Notes: generated from the letters alone by a model not told the origin. A DNA stretch of 64,000 nucleotides from Rotaria macrura (GCA_900239685.1 OENT01000343.1:1-64000); one strand, 5' to 3'; counted from the stretch's first letter, positions 24,568-38,029 are shown. A program made the numbers and translations.

Positions 24568-25418
24568 TAGGGATGCAACGGTGACGGTAAGTCATCGTTA
24601 TACCGTCACCGTTTCACAGGCTCCGGTTCCACCGGTCCTCGCCAGTCACCGTCACCGATGTCACCGGTCACTGTCACCGGTGTCACCGGTCATTGTTACC
24701 TCTCTTATCAGTCTCATTGGTCGCTTTCATTTGTACAGCGTGTATATTTAGCTCATTTTCACTATTACACTTGATAGGGGGTGAGAGGCTCTTTAGAAAC
24801 CAGTTACTTAGCACTCAAACAATAGCAAAGTCCTCCCTTCAATCAGAATTTCTAGTAAAGTAGGCGGTGAGTCAAGCTATAAGGCATAAAATTTGAAGTG
24901 TTGGTGAACAAAGACTGAGAATCCGTCATGAATATGTTCAAAAGTTTTAATTGACTTGCATATGAATAGCATTGTGTTCAATATTTCTTTCCAATACAAT
25001 AGGAGTAAAACAATAACAATACCACCAATATTATTGGTGATGTTACATCCCTACAATAGATCTATAAGAAAAGTTCAAAAAGCTCACCGAAAATTTTTAA
25101 ATCTCGATATTAATAGTGTTAGTTTAAGTTTTTAGGTAGCAACTAGTATCTCAGAGTGGAGTTTACTTTAATGCATTATTCGATAACTAAACACACTATG
25201 AAGAGAAGTCGGTTTATTACCGAAGCTGTACCTGGTGAAACCGGTAACAATGACCGGTGACACCAGTGACAGTGACTGGTGACACCGGTGACCGGTGACA
25301 CCGGTGACCGGTGACACCGGTGATAGTGACCGGTGAAACCGGTGACGGTGACTCGTGATGACCGGTGAAACAGTGACGGTACGCCGTTACTACGGTTACC
25401 GTCACCGTTGCATCCCTA
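24568..25418. mobile_element. Non-autonomous hAT-type transposon with 8-bp TSD
   Basis: An 851-bp element with perfect 23-bp terminal inverted repeats beginning TAGGGATGCAACGG, flanked on both sides by the exact 8-bp duplication GTGTAACA (24560-24567 and 25419-25426). An 8-bp target duplication and TAGGG-type ends are hallmarks of hAT transposons. Inside both ends are dense, inverted arrays of ACCGGTGACA-like words, as expected for subterminal transposase-binding repeats. No transposase ORF is present, so it needs an enzyme made elsewhere. The perfect duplication suggests a recent insertion. Confidence 0.92.
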
Positions 25419-25426
25419 GTGTAACA

Positions 25427-26111
25427 CATAAGTAAAAAAAGACTTCGAGAATCAGACCGCAGGTAATGGAGTTTAAGGAAAATACTTCGAAAATATAATT
25501 GTAAAAGAAAAATACGATTGGCTCATATGTGTCTAATTACGTTTTACTGCATCATAGTAAAATATGATGCATGACGTTCTAACATTTGATTGAACAAAAA
25601 TCGAGGAAAATAAATATTTACTGCGTATATTTCAATTTTTAATGGAAAATATGTATCGTAGAATATTTAAACGAAAAAGGGCCTCTATGAATTGATTTTA
25701 GTAATGTGATCTATTTAATACGTTATAGTCATTTAATGTCACAGTCCTGTAGTTGTGGAACCAATTCCATTAATAAACAAACACAAGTCATGTCGAAGAT
25801 AGTCATTAACCAAAATACGATTAATGAATGTAAAGTCATAAGGACAAAAAAATAGTATGAGAAAATAAATACGTGAAATCATTTTTCTGACATTCCAATC
25901 GATTTTGATTCATCTTTCTCGTGTATCCGACAAAATACTTTGTTTCATAAGACCAGCTTGTAAACACTCGATTCAGTGTTATATGCGATGCTGAATCTTA
26001 TTGTTTACTTAGTTTAGAATTATTTTAGAGTCAATTTTTTGAAAGAAAAATTCGATTATAAATTAATTTCTCTTCTTTTTTTTGGTAACAACAGCATCAG
26101 CTATCAGTAAA
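25427..26111. other. Upstream region of ADP-ribosyltransferase gene
   Basis: AT-rich; a pyrimidine tract followed by GGTAACAACAG near 26093 could be a splice acceptor for a 5' UTR exon, which would explain in-frame codons before the first ATG. No other feature. Confidence 0.35.
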
Positions 26112-26840
26112 ATGGATGACATTAGCAATCATTCGGCATATGCTCATCGTATTTCGGACAAGAATGAAGAACCTGACAAAGTGTTACTTCCTATTGAAGG
26201 TTATGAAAATAAACCGCTTGTTTCATTGGAAAAATCGATTATTCCATTAAAATCATTGGTTCCAGATATAGAACGAAAAGTTTGGCTCGCTAAAAAAAAA
26301 TCAGAAAATCCAGTAGATACTTTGACATCAGATGAATCAGCTTCTATAATACTATATTCAATGGAATGGACTGAAAGAGAAGAAAGCCTTTACTATATTC
26401 TTAACTCAACTCTGCGTAAAGAAAAAAGAAATTTATTAAAACCATGGTTTCTCTATCTGAAACTGCTGATGACAGGTCTTGGTAAATTACCATCGACAGA
26501 AGGTCGTACCTTTTACCGTGGAGTTAAACTCAATTTAAGTGAAATTTATCGCCCGGGAAAGACAATAGTATGGTGGGGTTTTTCATCATGTGCCTCGACA
26601 CTAAATATGTTAGAACAAGAAGAAATTTTGGGCAAAACAGGCATGCGTACCTTATTTACTATTGAATGCAAGACCGCAAGGGACATTCGACGCCACTCCA
26701 TGTTTCCTAACGAAGATGAAATTTTATTATTGCCAGCTACTCAGTTTGAAGTTGTTAGTCAATACCAACCATCTGAAGATATCTTTATGATCCAGTTAAA
26801 AGAAACTACACCTTTATATCCGCTTCGACCTCCACTTTGA
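26112..26840 (+). CDS. NAD+:arginine ADP-ribosyltransferase (ART family)
   Basis: A single exon from the ATG at 26112 gives 242 residues. It carries the R-S-E signature of arginine-specific mono-ADP-ribosyltransferases: Arg136 in FYRGVKL (NAD binding), the Ser of GFSS at about 158-159, and the ExE pair Glu201/Glu203 in NEDEILLLP, where the last Glu is catalytic and the first gives arginine preference. Vertebrate ecto-ARTs have a signal peptide and often a GPI tail; neither is visible here, so it probably acts in the cytosol or nucleus. The frame stays open 10 codons upstream without an ATG, so a short 5' exon is possible. A paralogue with the same motifs is at 53519-54400 on the other strand. 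Confidence 0.85.
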   Translation: MDDISNHSAYAHRISDKNEEPDKVLLPIEGYENKPLVSLEKSIIPLKSLVPDIERKVWLAKKKSENPVDTLTSDESASIILYSMEWTEREESLYYILNSTLRKEKRNLLKPWFLYLKLLMTGLGKLPSTEGRTFYRGVKLNLSEIYRPGKTIVWWGFSSCASTLNMLEQEEILGKTGMRTLFTIECKTARDIRRHSMFPNEDEILLLPATQFEVVSQYQPSEDIFMIQLKETTPLYPLRPPL

Positions 26841-28111
26841 AATCTATGAAACCCAAATATGAACGTAAATCTAAGAAGGCATATCCTACGATTCCGTACA
26901 AACTTGCACAAATTCAGTATATGTTTCCCTCAAATGTGACTTGACTTAACATACTTTATAAGAAGCTATTTGAAAGGAGTGTTGAAGTATATAGCGAAGA
27001 TATTTCCATAGAGACAAGTCCTCGCTACCCCCTCCCACACCACTAAAGATCGTGATTCACAGGATCTGGATGAGGAGTGTAACTATTGGTGCAGGCTTGG
27101 GCAAGGATTTGAATTTGGTTGTGGGCCGGGAAGAGAGAAGAATGTGCGTCTTGGTGTGTCTGTCGATGAGAGGATGGAGACACTCACACAATCACATGTT
27201 AAATACTAATACGCACACCACACCACATAAATCTGGAGTCATACACTCACTTCGAACCACACCCACACACCCTCTCTAAAACAACTATTCATCTGATTAG
27301 TTCACTAAACATCTGTTCATTGTATAGTCACTCGATTTTCTTCGTCAACTAACATCGACTAAACTATAGATCCATTATAAAATATTATTAGAAACTTATG
27401 AAAATATTCTATAGACTTTGTAAACGAGTTTTTCTGAAAACACAATTGTTTTTTTAAATGCATTTAAACAACAGTTCTTCCATGTCAAAGATTTGTAAAA
27501 AATTGTTGACGATTCTTTTCAAGGTCTATATTGTTTTCAGAAGTCCATTCGAACCTACGATGAACATTTCTAACAATAAATCATCTACAATAGACATTTC
27601 TCATGGATACATTTTAGATTCTGCCGAATTCAAGGTATCGAAGTTACTTTTAGAAAAGCTGCTTTACTGTAAGCATATTGAAGAGTTAATCTCGTCATCT
27701 TGTCAATGTCAATCAATAAACTGAGATCATGTTGGATTCAAAGGTTCGGCTATTCCACAGTCGATCGAAAAGATTCGCTATCCTAGTGAGTGACGTTGAT
27801 AATAATGCCGATTATGAGTGAAAGCAACGCCCTTCCACCACAGTTAAAGAATATTGGGAATCGTCTGCACACATCTTCTATCAAGAAAGAAAATATTTGC
27901 ATTACACAGAGTACGTCATCAATAACTTTCATGTATCAGATTCGGAAAAAAAGAGTTCGACCATCGAGATAAACGAATATTTTGACAGTCAACTGAGCTG
28001 TGTGCCATGTTTCTGTATGCTTTCATAGTAGATAGATTTTCTGTTATATAACCACTTAATAGTACAAATAGTTTGTGTTGAAAATTTCTCATTTGGTACA
28101 ACACACAACTT
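26841..28111. other. Intergenic
   Basis: A CA/CAC-rich patch lies around 27175-27270. The plus-strand frames at 27052-27279 and 27458-27724 show no domain. Nothing else seen. Confidence 0.4.
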
Positions 28112-28995
28112 TCATCCGCGAAAGAGTTTCTCCATGATGATCAGCAGTATTTTCATGAGTTCATTTCGAAATATATGTCCACCAGTTAATGTGTAAATAT
28201 AGCATGGCATTCCATTGGCAAAGAAATTAAGAAGTAGAGCAAAATTGCAGACGACATTGTCGATAGCCAGTTGCGTATTGGATTTCGTTCGATTTGCTGT
28301 TATTGTTGCATATAACTTTTGCAAGCCTAGCGGAAGTCCAAATATAATGAGTAGAAAAATTTGCCCGAGAAGCATAACAAGAAGCTTTGAATCACTCTTG
28401 GTTCAGTGTTGTCGTTGATCTCCGTTTTTTGTCACCTACTGTTCGAAGTAGGTATATTTATAGGTTGAATCTGATTTTGCATCCGACGCACGTTTCTAAT
28501 GGTCATTAAACCAAAGATAAGCATAAGTAGGATTGGAGTTAGAATAATAACAAATGTGAAAGATAGATCCGTGATAAAACGACATGTTATTGTGATTCCA
28601 TAGCATTTCCATGCACTTATATGTCGATGACGAACGGTATGACTAGATAAAAGCCATCGATCTACAGCCGCTAGCAATATGAGCCAAAAAGCCACTACCC
28701 TTGCCCCAATGAGAACAAAAGCTCGAAATTTACAAAGAAATCTGTTCATGTTCGTTAGATCAGCTGTCCAATCAGACAACATTCGTGACGTAAGGCCAGA
28801 AAGAATAGCAGTAGAGTTTGCTACGGATGAGACCAGAAAGAGTATGGAGCATTTTTTTTTCCGAAATGGTCACCGACAGAATAGGAGAACATTACCCAAC
28901 AAGCCGAAAAGAAAGATAAAAATTGACAAATAACGATTTGTTTGACCCGAAATATAATTCATGTATGCAATGAAACTAACATCGGACGATAACAT
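28112..28995 (-). pseudogene. Broken class A GPCR
   Basis: Closely follows the intact receptor at 41547-42554 but cannot make it. Reading from the ATG at 28995, TM1 (FLFGLLGNVLL) is followed by an in-frame TGA just before the TM2 region. TM2 and TM3 then continue in the same frame, with AAVDRWLLSS keeping the DRW motif. About 35 residues are deleted, joining HISAW directly to KCYG, which removes TM4. The frame shifts in cytoplasmic loop 3 near 28400-28440. TM6-TM7, including NGMPCYIYTLTGG, lie in another frame. Three independent lesions make this a safe pseudogene call. Confidence 0.88.
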
Positions 28996-31900
28996 GTTAG
29001 ACCTTGGTTGATTGATGAACAGCGGAATAGATCAGATTGTTAAATCAATGTTGTAACAAATTTTCTTTCATTCTAAACTGTCTTGTCTATTGAGCGTTCA
29101 TGGCTAAACGAAATGCGTGAAATAAATTAGAAGAACATACCAGGAGATAGCCTAGACAAATAATTAAAGAGCGAAGAAAAGTCAACAATCATTCTATGAA
29201 AAACAAGACTTAGCACCGCCGAGTTTACGGTAACTGTGTATGTTGCGTACGATATACCAGAGTTCGTCTATTAATTTTCAGGAACAAGTTATTTCTCGTA
29301 TTGAACAAGACTTGAATGAGTATGTTAGTTGTGTAGTTTTCAGAAGTATTTTGATTAGCTAAACAGGAATCAGGTAAAATTGTTTTTTCTTATTTCCTAT
29401 ATCAAATGTGGTGAGTATGCCTTCTCTTCTAACTATTCCTAGGGAGGTCGTAAATAGATAGCTGATAATTTTTTCTTTAAAGAAATATATTGGCAAAATA
29501 TCTTATTTTTTTCTCTTCTTGCATCGATAGCTCATGTTTTTCATTTCCAATCGACACAAAAATGTTCTTCAATTTACTCTCATGATCCTAAATTGAATAA
29601 ACAGAAGTTTCAACGTTTCACTAAAGGAAATGATCTACTGACATGAGTGTGATTTATTAATACATGTATATCTTTCCAGATAAAACGGATATAATGAGTG
29701 CGAGAATCGAAGTGTATTTTAAGTTCCGGTTAGGCAAACAATAAATAAACTTCTCGAAATTGCATCGAAGCTCTAGAGACAATTTAATTACGAGGAATAA
29801 ACTTCTTTTTTCAAGAGAGATAATAACATTTCGATCATCGCCTGTATTTGAATATGAGAAATGAGAATGCTTCGGATTGAAAACATTGTGAACCATTTTC
29901 AATGCTGTTGAATGCTAGTGTCGTCTTGTGTACGAATGGTCTCGATTCAATAACTGAGTGTAGTACACACAATATACGTTCTGTGAACATGATAGATGTA
30001 AAATTGATTTGATGGATATCCGGCGTTTCAGTTGTCACTATTTTATTATTGAGAAAACATTAAAATGGAAGGTGTATGGAATTTATAATAACTGCGTCTA
30101 ATGACTGTTTTCCATAGTGTAATCTATTGGATTGATATGAACTTGGAGAGAAATGGACTATTAAACTTATGTTGGGTGAGATGAGGAAAGTATCGAATTT
30201 TGTATTCTCATTTAATGAAAATCTTAGAATGAATTTCTATATGGTTTTGTTGCATAATTAAGATAAAAATATAATCATAAATGGATGTGAAGCAATGTCG
30301 ATAGTATTATTCCAACATTTTGTCTGTAAATTACTATTCTTCGATATGATATTTGATATGAATGATAAATTATGGGGACGATGTTTCAATGTGTCTTTAA
30401 CACATCTATTCTCGACGCAAGTGTCTACTAAGTTACGCATGAAATATAGCCGTTCTGTTTTTCCGGTGAATCAAATATTTTCTTAACCGAGATCAAAATG
30501 GTATATAATTTCACATACATTTTACACTGAAATAAAACAAATAGTTATCAAAGAATTGAATTTTCCCCTAATTCCATATATAACGCATAAACGTCATGCT
30601 TCACCTATCTTCTTTGATTGGGACACTATCACTTCAAATGTGTTTTACAATTTTTTCGCATTATACTGCACAGAAAAGGTTAAAAAATGATGTGTTCAAT
30701 TCAAACTATCGATTGATAACAACTATAGGAAACTGAATGCATCATTTTGAGGAAGAGTCAATGAAATAAAATAATCTTAAAGTGAAAAACTCAAATATTT
30801 ATTGATCATAACAATAAACATGAGGATTTATGAGTTTTTTAAAGAAAGAACTGAATCTTATGCCTCACACAGCGTCTCTATTATGTTCACAGATTATTCT
30901 TTTGCTCGTAGATAGAGAAGACTGACTTCACTGATTTTCATCACTTCATCAGATTAGACTTTTTCTTCCTGCAGAGAAACTAGGTTTTAATTTGACATCA
31001 TTGTGGTTACGTTGAGTCTAAAATGAAGCTATGCCGTGATTAGCGCACATTTTAACACAGAAACATCTGTTAAAATGCAATTAATTTGCTAGTTTCTTCA
31101 CTTCCTATAATTGCAGAATGATTGGAATAGTTTTAGAGTGTAGAATTTTTCATGTAAAACAGTGAACAGTTGTTGGAAATTTCCGTGCTTACGAAGTATG
31201 AGATGCGTCATAAGAAAAAAGCATGTAACGCCAAGTTAATTCGATTTTTAGAAAATTACTATCGAATTTCAATATTCATGAAAATCATGCAAAATCATGT
31301 TGATCAAAGAGTTGAGAAAAACGGTTCAAATCATACACTTATCAAGCAAAAAACTGAGATCATAGACATCTTTATCGATTTTCGCTTTTATAGCCTTTTA
31401 CTAATGAATCAGTTTCCTACCAGAGAAAGAATTAAAGATGTTTTTGAGTCACATTGTATTACTTCGAATATTATTATATGCATCAGTATACAATTGAGCA
31501 GAGTGAAGATCCAAAATTTCGAACAACATGAAAAAATTGTATCTTACCCTATTTTCAAGTGCTGATAGGTTTTCCTTTTTTTGGACGAGGTAGAAACAGT
31601 AAAATTTTCTGTGTATGTGTAAAAGTAGTTCAATTTCTAAAGAAAAACAATCCATGTTAGCGATGATATATTGTTAAGACTAACTTTTGAAGAAAATTTA
31701 ACTCGCTTTTTATACGATCTATACCCTTCATTAAATTTATATTTAGAAACGATTCATTTGAATAATTTATATAGCTGCATATCATATCATCAAAAGTCAT
31801 GCAACCTCTGATTAGGTTCAAGTTTTGTTCTGAGACTACTCGCTGTTTTTCAAAAAAGGAAATAAATTAGAGTGGTTACATTTTAACGCATGTTTAGCAC

Positions 31901-34900
31901 TAGTTACTGGTCTGTCAAACTGGGCATGTAAAACCACTTGATATAATGGTAACTCGACGCGATCAAACAGTCTTTCAGTTATATATGAACATGATGTCAA
32001 ACTTTTCCTATCATATATATGCATTAAAATAATTTCTTTTTATTATTAAGCACCTTTATTTTTTCGATCCGAAGCGTTCACACAAATAAAACACTGTCAA
32101 TATTATTAGGATCATATGATATGTAACTACGACTATTCAGTTTTTCCGTTATCAATGTATTTGAATCAGACGAACATTCATTTTTGTAACCAGCAGTGAA
32201 GTGAATTGTGATTATAAAGGACAAAACTTTTTAAAAAGGAGCACACAAAACATATGAAAAGAGAAACAAACGCCAGAAACTTATAAATAGAGAAGAAGAT
32301 AGAAAAATAACAAATAGCAATTTTCTATCTCATGGTTTCCATTCGGTTAACATCTTTGATCGTAAGCTTTCAGTCGACTTATGTAGTTACGATTCAATTG
32401 CTTCATTCGCCACTGTAAATCGCCAACTATTATTGGCAGCATTCATTGTAGGTGAACTGAGTGACTTGGGTAATTTTAAATATTTGAAAGTTCCATTGAC
32501 AGTGCTGAGCTGGCCTAGTTATTAGATTGACTATTCTATTGTTGCATGATTTGAACCTGAATCAAATAAACAGATCTACTTCCATACTCGGTAACAATCG
32601 GATACGAATACTCATCAACTATGGAATGAATACAGATAAGGCTGTTCGCAATAATTACAATAATATTTTGAACATTAAATTGAATTCATTTCCTATAATA
32701 GATTGCTATGCATGTGAAGCCATTGCTAAGCACAACTACATGAACCTAAACTACTGAACGAAGTTTATCGGTTGAATGAATATTAATAAAAGTGTAACAA
32801 TAATACGAAATGACAAGGGTGAACGTAGCTCTGCATACTCGAATAATGCATCTTGTTTAAGAGTTAGTAGTTTTTCGAGAAATAGAATGTGTGATGTCTG
32901 AATCCAGAAAGAAAAATGAAAAGATTCTCAAATGTTCATAGAAACTTGACCGGTGAATAAAAAACCGCTGCTGCATGGTCTAGAAAGGACAACGTCTATT
33001 CTGTATCCATCTATGAATGAGAACCATTGAAATAGGTATGGTTCGTGTCGTACTTTTATCTTCCTTACAGATGCTAGTGGAAGATTATGTCACATCGGAC
33101 AATGTTAGATCTTCTAACGATTGTCGAACATTTTCAGAATATGAAAGTATTTCAAAAATCTTTCTAGTTTATGAATCTCTCCACGTTCATCTCACATATC
33201 ATTTAAGAATGGTCGAATTTTATCGAAAATTTGAAGTGTAAGCTTTACTTTTATCAACCTGACAATCCCATATCACTGTAAAAATAAGGTTGCAAATCAG
33301 AATTGAAGTCGATCAAGATGATACAGTGACCATATGAAGTTAATTTGACTCTTTTGTTTTAAAGATTTAGCTCATTTGATTTTAACACTTATTTCTTTTC
33401 CAACCGACCAAAAAAATCGAATCAAAGTCAAATTAGTATGAAACATTGTTTTTGTTTTAGATTAAAGATATTTCAACGTCTGAAGCCAATGAACACATGT
33501 TGAAATCATACAAAATCTATCTTCAATGCTAAAACATCGAAAAAGAAAATGAAAATGAAAACAATGTTTCTTTAATCGATTTTTCATTTGATATACTTTA
33601 ATCAGCTTTTATTTTATTTGTTGACATTGATATGAATAAACAATGTGATCAGTACTTCTCATTTGTCTTATACATAGTGATATAACACTTGTAGAACGTT
33701 TAACACGAATGCAACAACAAAGGTTTGCTTGTGCACTCACATTGATGCTCTTAATGTCAAAATGTGTGTTTTGATTAGTTTTTTTTCTGCTTTGAGAGAA
33801 TTATATTTTTACACTTTTTCTGTTTTTCTAATTATAATAGGTTCTGTGAAAATGTACTGTTAGATTGTTAACAATCACTTGAAGAGAACTGTGATTTATG
33901 TAATCCTTCAATATGAGAAGTTTCTCTACTATAATGAAATTAAATCTCGATTGAATGATGAATTTTATAGACTAGAATGGTGCTCTTGTTTTCATTGCCT
34001 ATGGAGGTTTTTGCATAGATACACTTATTGAAAATCAATCAGCCAGCTGAGTGTTACAAGAAAAATTCACCACAAAGTATTGAGGTATTCAAGATTTATG
34101 TTAGAATCTAGGACCCAAAAGTATGTTTCCATAATTCAAATATTCCATATGAAAATTCCTCGTTACAAAGTGCGAATTGAAGTCAAAATCTACATAATAT
34201 TTACTTTTGCTACTGACAGACATAGTCCTCTTCTCTAGAAATGTGCTTTCTTTGCATTTGGTGAAAAATTTGTTCTCAAAATCTAAAACATTTTAGTACG
34301 CAAGCCACAATAATTGAATGGCTCATTAAAATATAGGTCAACAGCCAAAAATCCTACTATACAAAGCTTTAGAATAGAGTTTCTTCCTTAATATGAGAAC
34401 AACAGAAAAAGAAAAACTGTTAAACAACGTTTCCTATTCCAATTTAGATTTCCATGTTAAGAAAATTATATTTCTGTTTTCCACGTGTCAACTTTTGACA
34501 AGAGTATATCAATGTAAGCCTTGCTCAGAACAGTTTAAACTTAGAAACGGATGATATATTAGTTGTTCGAATAAATATATACATACGGAAGGTACGAGTT
34601 GGTCAAAGATGAATGACTATTGCCTCATAACAAACTATTTAAATGCATTCAAATTCGATCATTATCCAAAAGATCGTCAATAACTACGACGGTATCGATG
34701 TTTTGAGAATCTGTGTAATCTTCACTGTATATGCATGTTTTGAATATTAACACCACTATTCCTATTCACTGATGTAGTTCTATAATTGCTCTTGCTTTTT
34801 CTTGTTTAGTACGATAATCATCAATTTCAATGAGTCATGACAACTTAGTATAATTTTTGAGAATAAGTAAAGTGGAATAAGAAGATTCTTCAATGAAGAA

Positions 34901-35424
34901 TATCAATACTTCGCTACTATTGTCTATCACAAAAAAATGAGATTCTTCACTGGAATCTTGCTTAATCTCTCATATCGACTACTTGCTCATGCAACACTGC
35001 TCTTAGTTAATGACGACATTCATTCATCAAATAAAAATGCTTCAAGATAGTCCATGGTTGTTTACACTTGGTCGGTATCAAATCTTTTGAGATGGATATG
35101 TCTAATAAAATAGATTTTCAATTTTACAATTAGACTCTTTGCCATTCTAGAATTTCTTTCGCCTGTAATCTTGTTGATATGATTTCACATATGCTTAGTA
35201 AATTGACAGTACTCTTTTATTTTCTGTAACTGCAGGTTTGAACGCGGAACATCGTCCAACAAATACTTGTTTACTTGGATATCCTCACCTTTGACGAACG
35301 AGGTCTACTTAGGATCTTACTTGAGCAGAGAATGACAGAATCCACCCAGTATCGAATATTTTCCTATCGATACTGATGTGTGTGTACCGACAAATGTTTT
35401 TTCTACAGTTTATTTTCGAAGTCA
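28996..35424. other. Gene-poor region
   Basis: About 6.4 kb with no convincing gene on either strand. Open frames at 31170-31565, 32527-32757 and 33017-33241 lack domains and protein-like composition. The minus-strand GPCR promoter would lie at the left end. Confidence 0.4.
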
Positions 35425-35598
35425 TTAAAACTGACTCAATGTCAAATCACTATGACCGTCAGTAATAATAGCAATTTTGTCTGCTATAGTTTTCCTTGAT
35501 TTGCATTCAATCTTCAGAGCATTACTCATCATATAGTCTTGCGTATTATTGTAAACTTATTCTTGGATGGGAGCTAGAAGATTTATGACACCAACTGC
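35425..35598 (-). pseudogene. Decayed vWA-domain fragment
   Basis: A 58-codon minus-strand frame reads AVGVINLLAPIQE, stop, then NNTQDYMMSNALK and DKIAIITDGHSDLTLSQF, stop. The segment resembles the middle of a von Willebrand factor A domain: an NT...AL helix followed by the buried strand ending in TDG, part of the metal-ion site region. The internal stop is one base from a Gln codon (CAA to TAA). No first strand with DxSxS could be found upstream, so this looks like a leftover exon. The call rests on short motifs only. Confidence 0.35.
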
Positions 35599-37375
35599 TT
35601 AGTTTTGTTACACGAGAATGATCAACACGAGATCATGTGTCATTGGTATCGATGTTTTATATGTTTCACGTGATGTAACAAATGTAGATTCGTAGTTTGC
35701 ACTCAACTTTACCAACATACTGTCAGATGTAAGTATAATGTGTGTATTTTCGTAATAGAAAAATGATCATGCATAAATTTACGTTTTAGATAAAGTGCAG
35801 TGTATTTTTCATAATTGAAATGAATGATTGCAGTTGAATAGTAGTGAAACATTCTCTATACAGTTATTAGCTGTAATTCACAGTGTCCCGTCAAAAATAG
35901 TCCAATATTATGAAAATTGAAAAAAATTTCTCTGAAGACAAATATAAATATCTTACTAAATAGCTCTGTAATCCGATAAATCATGAATGAAAGTACTTTA
36001 TTCTAAAGTAATTGAAAGAATTTCATTGTTTTACTCATTTACGAATATCATCTCACAGAACTTTGCCATTTGAAAAATAAGTGTTTTACATTTGAGAGAG
36101 AGGATACCTTAAATGTGCTTTCGAATCTCCTGAAACTGTCTTTTTCGTGTAAAAAAATACGCGATAACACAATCATACGCCTTATGTTGGTACTGCATGT
36201 GGCTTATCAATATATTCATCATGAAGTTTACGTTCGATTTCTTTTTCTAATAAAGAAATCTTACATCAAATTTGTATTAAAAAATGGACAAAAATATTTG
36301 ATTGGGTTGCAACGTATGATTTTGGATCGTTCGATAATTTTACAGTAGCTTCTACTAGTGGTGGAGCCTGGATTTTAGTTCTAGGGGAGTGGATCTTCTC
36401 CATCACTTTATCCAGATCCGTCAAAAATATTACAACTTTTCATTGAAAGCTTCTGAGATTAATAATATATATTTCTGTGTGAAATTCTATTCATTGACAC
36501 ACTGTTCAGATGTTTTATGACTAACTCAAAAAATAATAAACAACTGGAGTGCCATTCCACCTGAAATGCTCTATTATCTTTATCTTTTGAATAAAACACA
36601 TAATGAGGCTATCAAGATGGATCTTGGTTTGCTTGACTCATATCACCAGAGCATGATTTTGATGGAGAGTTTTCTTTCTTTATTTGCAGATAAATTTGTG
36701 GGATGAACGGTCCGTGCATGAACTGAACTACATTCAGATAGAAATGAGTAGTTTAAATCATTCGATGTGATGAAAGGAGCAGCGAACATTGAAGATGATG
36801 AACATAATTGATTTGAGTTCATGTTTGTGCTATTATTTTCTTCACGAGATTTCTTGTTCGATATGATAGAACTGTCAAGAGTGCCATGACGTTTATTCGC
36901 ATTTCTTTTATCCGTATTGTTTTAAACTCTTTCTCAAGTGATTGCTTTTTTAAATTAACACGCTGTGTTGTGACGATGAAATTTTATTTTTAATATTTTC
37001 AAATTACTCTTCAAGCTCTGATTTGGGTGTGAGTATGGATTTTAGGTTATATCTATCTACACATACATACACCCACATCGAACTATATCATCTATCACTT
37101 ATTAGCAATGGAGCCGATCAATTAAGCGTAACTCAAACCCTTTATTCTAGCTTTTGATTGATCTCATGTCACTCTACAAATACATCCACACCGTTAGAAA
37201 ACAGATATCATACTTAGTACGATATAAATTTAAGTCTGCCGTATTTATAATTGATTTATTCTGTGAACATGGCAAGAGAAGACAACTAGCTTTACAATCA
37301 AAAACGTAGTTACTCATAGATTGCCAATTCGTGTACTGTCAAAAAAGTTGAAATGTATATTCCATTTTTCGGTAT
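35599..37375. other. Intergenic
   Basis: No gene recognised. The open frame at 36070-36348 is Lys/Ile/Leu-rich with no domain. Confidence 0.4.
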
Positions 37376-38029
37376 TTATTCGAATAAATCATTTGCGTAT
37401 GCCTTCAACTTCTCTCTTGATTTTTCTTCTATTAAGATTAAATCACTTTTCATCAAGTCAATCACATCAACGTATAATTCGGTATCAAAAACGATGTAAT
37501 CACCATGCCAGATATAGGTTTCTCTTGTAAATTTTAATATGCCATCAATTTTGTACAAAAAGTACTTATTGTTGGCTGATATACATGATCCTACGTAGAA
37601 AGGTATTCTATACTGTTGGAAACCATTCAAAATTTAATTGGTCAACCAATTATATCGAGATTTGTCCAATTCAACTGTGGCAACAACCGCTGTCTTTATA
37701 TCGTTACATAGGTTTTGAATCAGTGCTTCTTTGTAAGCAGTATCAATATGTTTCAAATCAGTACCATTTATTTTGATTGTTAAATCTTCTTCTAAATTTT
37801 GAAATTCAACACTAAACTTCTTGTCTAATTTAATCGTAGAATTCAATCGAATAATGAATCTTTTTTCAACAAATATCTTTGGTTTGATCAATTTTTTAGT
37901 TAAAGCTGATGTAACATGTGGATAAGTTTCCGATATCTCTGAACTTTTAATTGTTATTAACCACTCATAGTTGAGATCGAATTTATCTGAATGCAAATCT
38001 TGATCCACATCAGACTTTTTCGAAGCCAT
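37376..38029 (-). pseudogene. Unknown ORF interrupted by one in-frame stop
   Basis: From the ATG at 38029 the frame is open for 131 codons, meets TAA at 37634-37636, and continues in the same frame for 86 more codons to a second TAA at 37376 with AATAAA overlapping it. The part after the first stop reads as normal protein (for example IPFYVGSCISANNKYFLY), so one nonsense change in a 217-codon single-exon gene is the simplest view. A 131-residue product, a missed intron (the only GT-AG candidate, about 34 bp, breaks the frame) or readthrough are alternatives. The family is not recognised. The N-terminal part is Lys-rich with alternating hydrophobic strands. Confidence 0.5.

Noticed and set aside
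24600-25400. Regularly spaced repeats considered as a CRISPR-like array
   Set aside because: Repeats are inverted, spacers are irregular and tiny, and the whole lies inside a transposon with TIRs and a target duplication.
25217-25429. Minus-strand ORF rich in TGVTGH repeats
   Set aside because: It is a translation of the ACCGGTGACA arrays in the hAT element's right end, not a gene.
31170-31565. 131-codon plus-strand ORF
   Set aside because: No domain, no splice-linked neighbours, composition like surrounding non-coding DNA.
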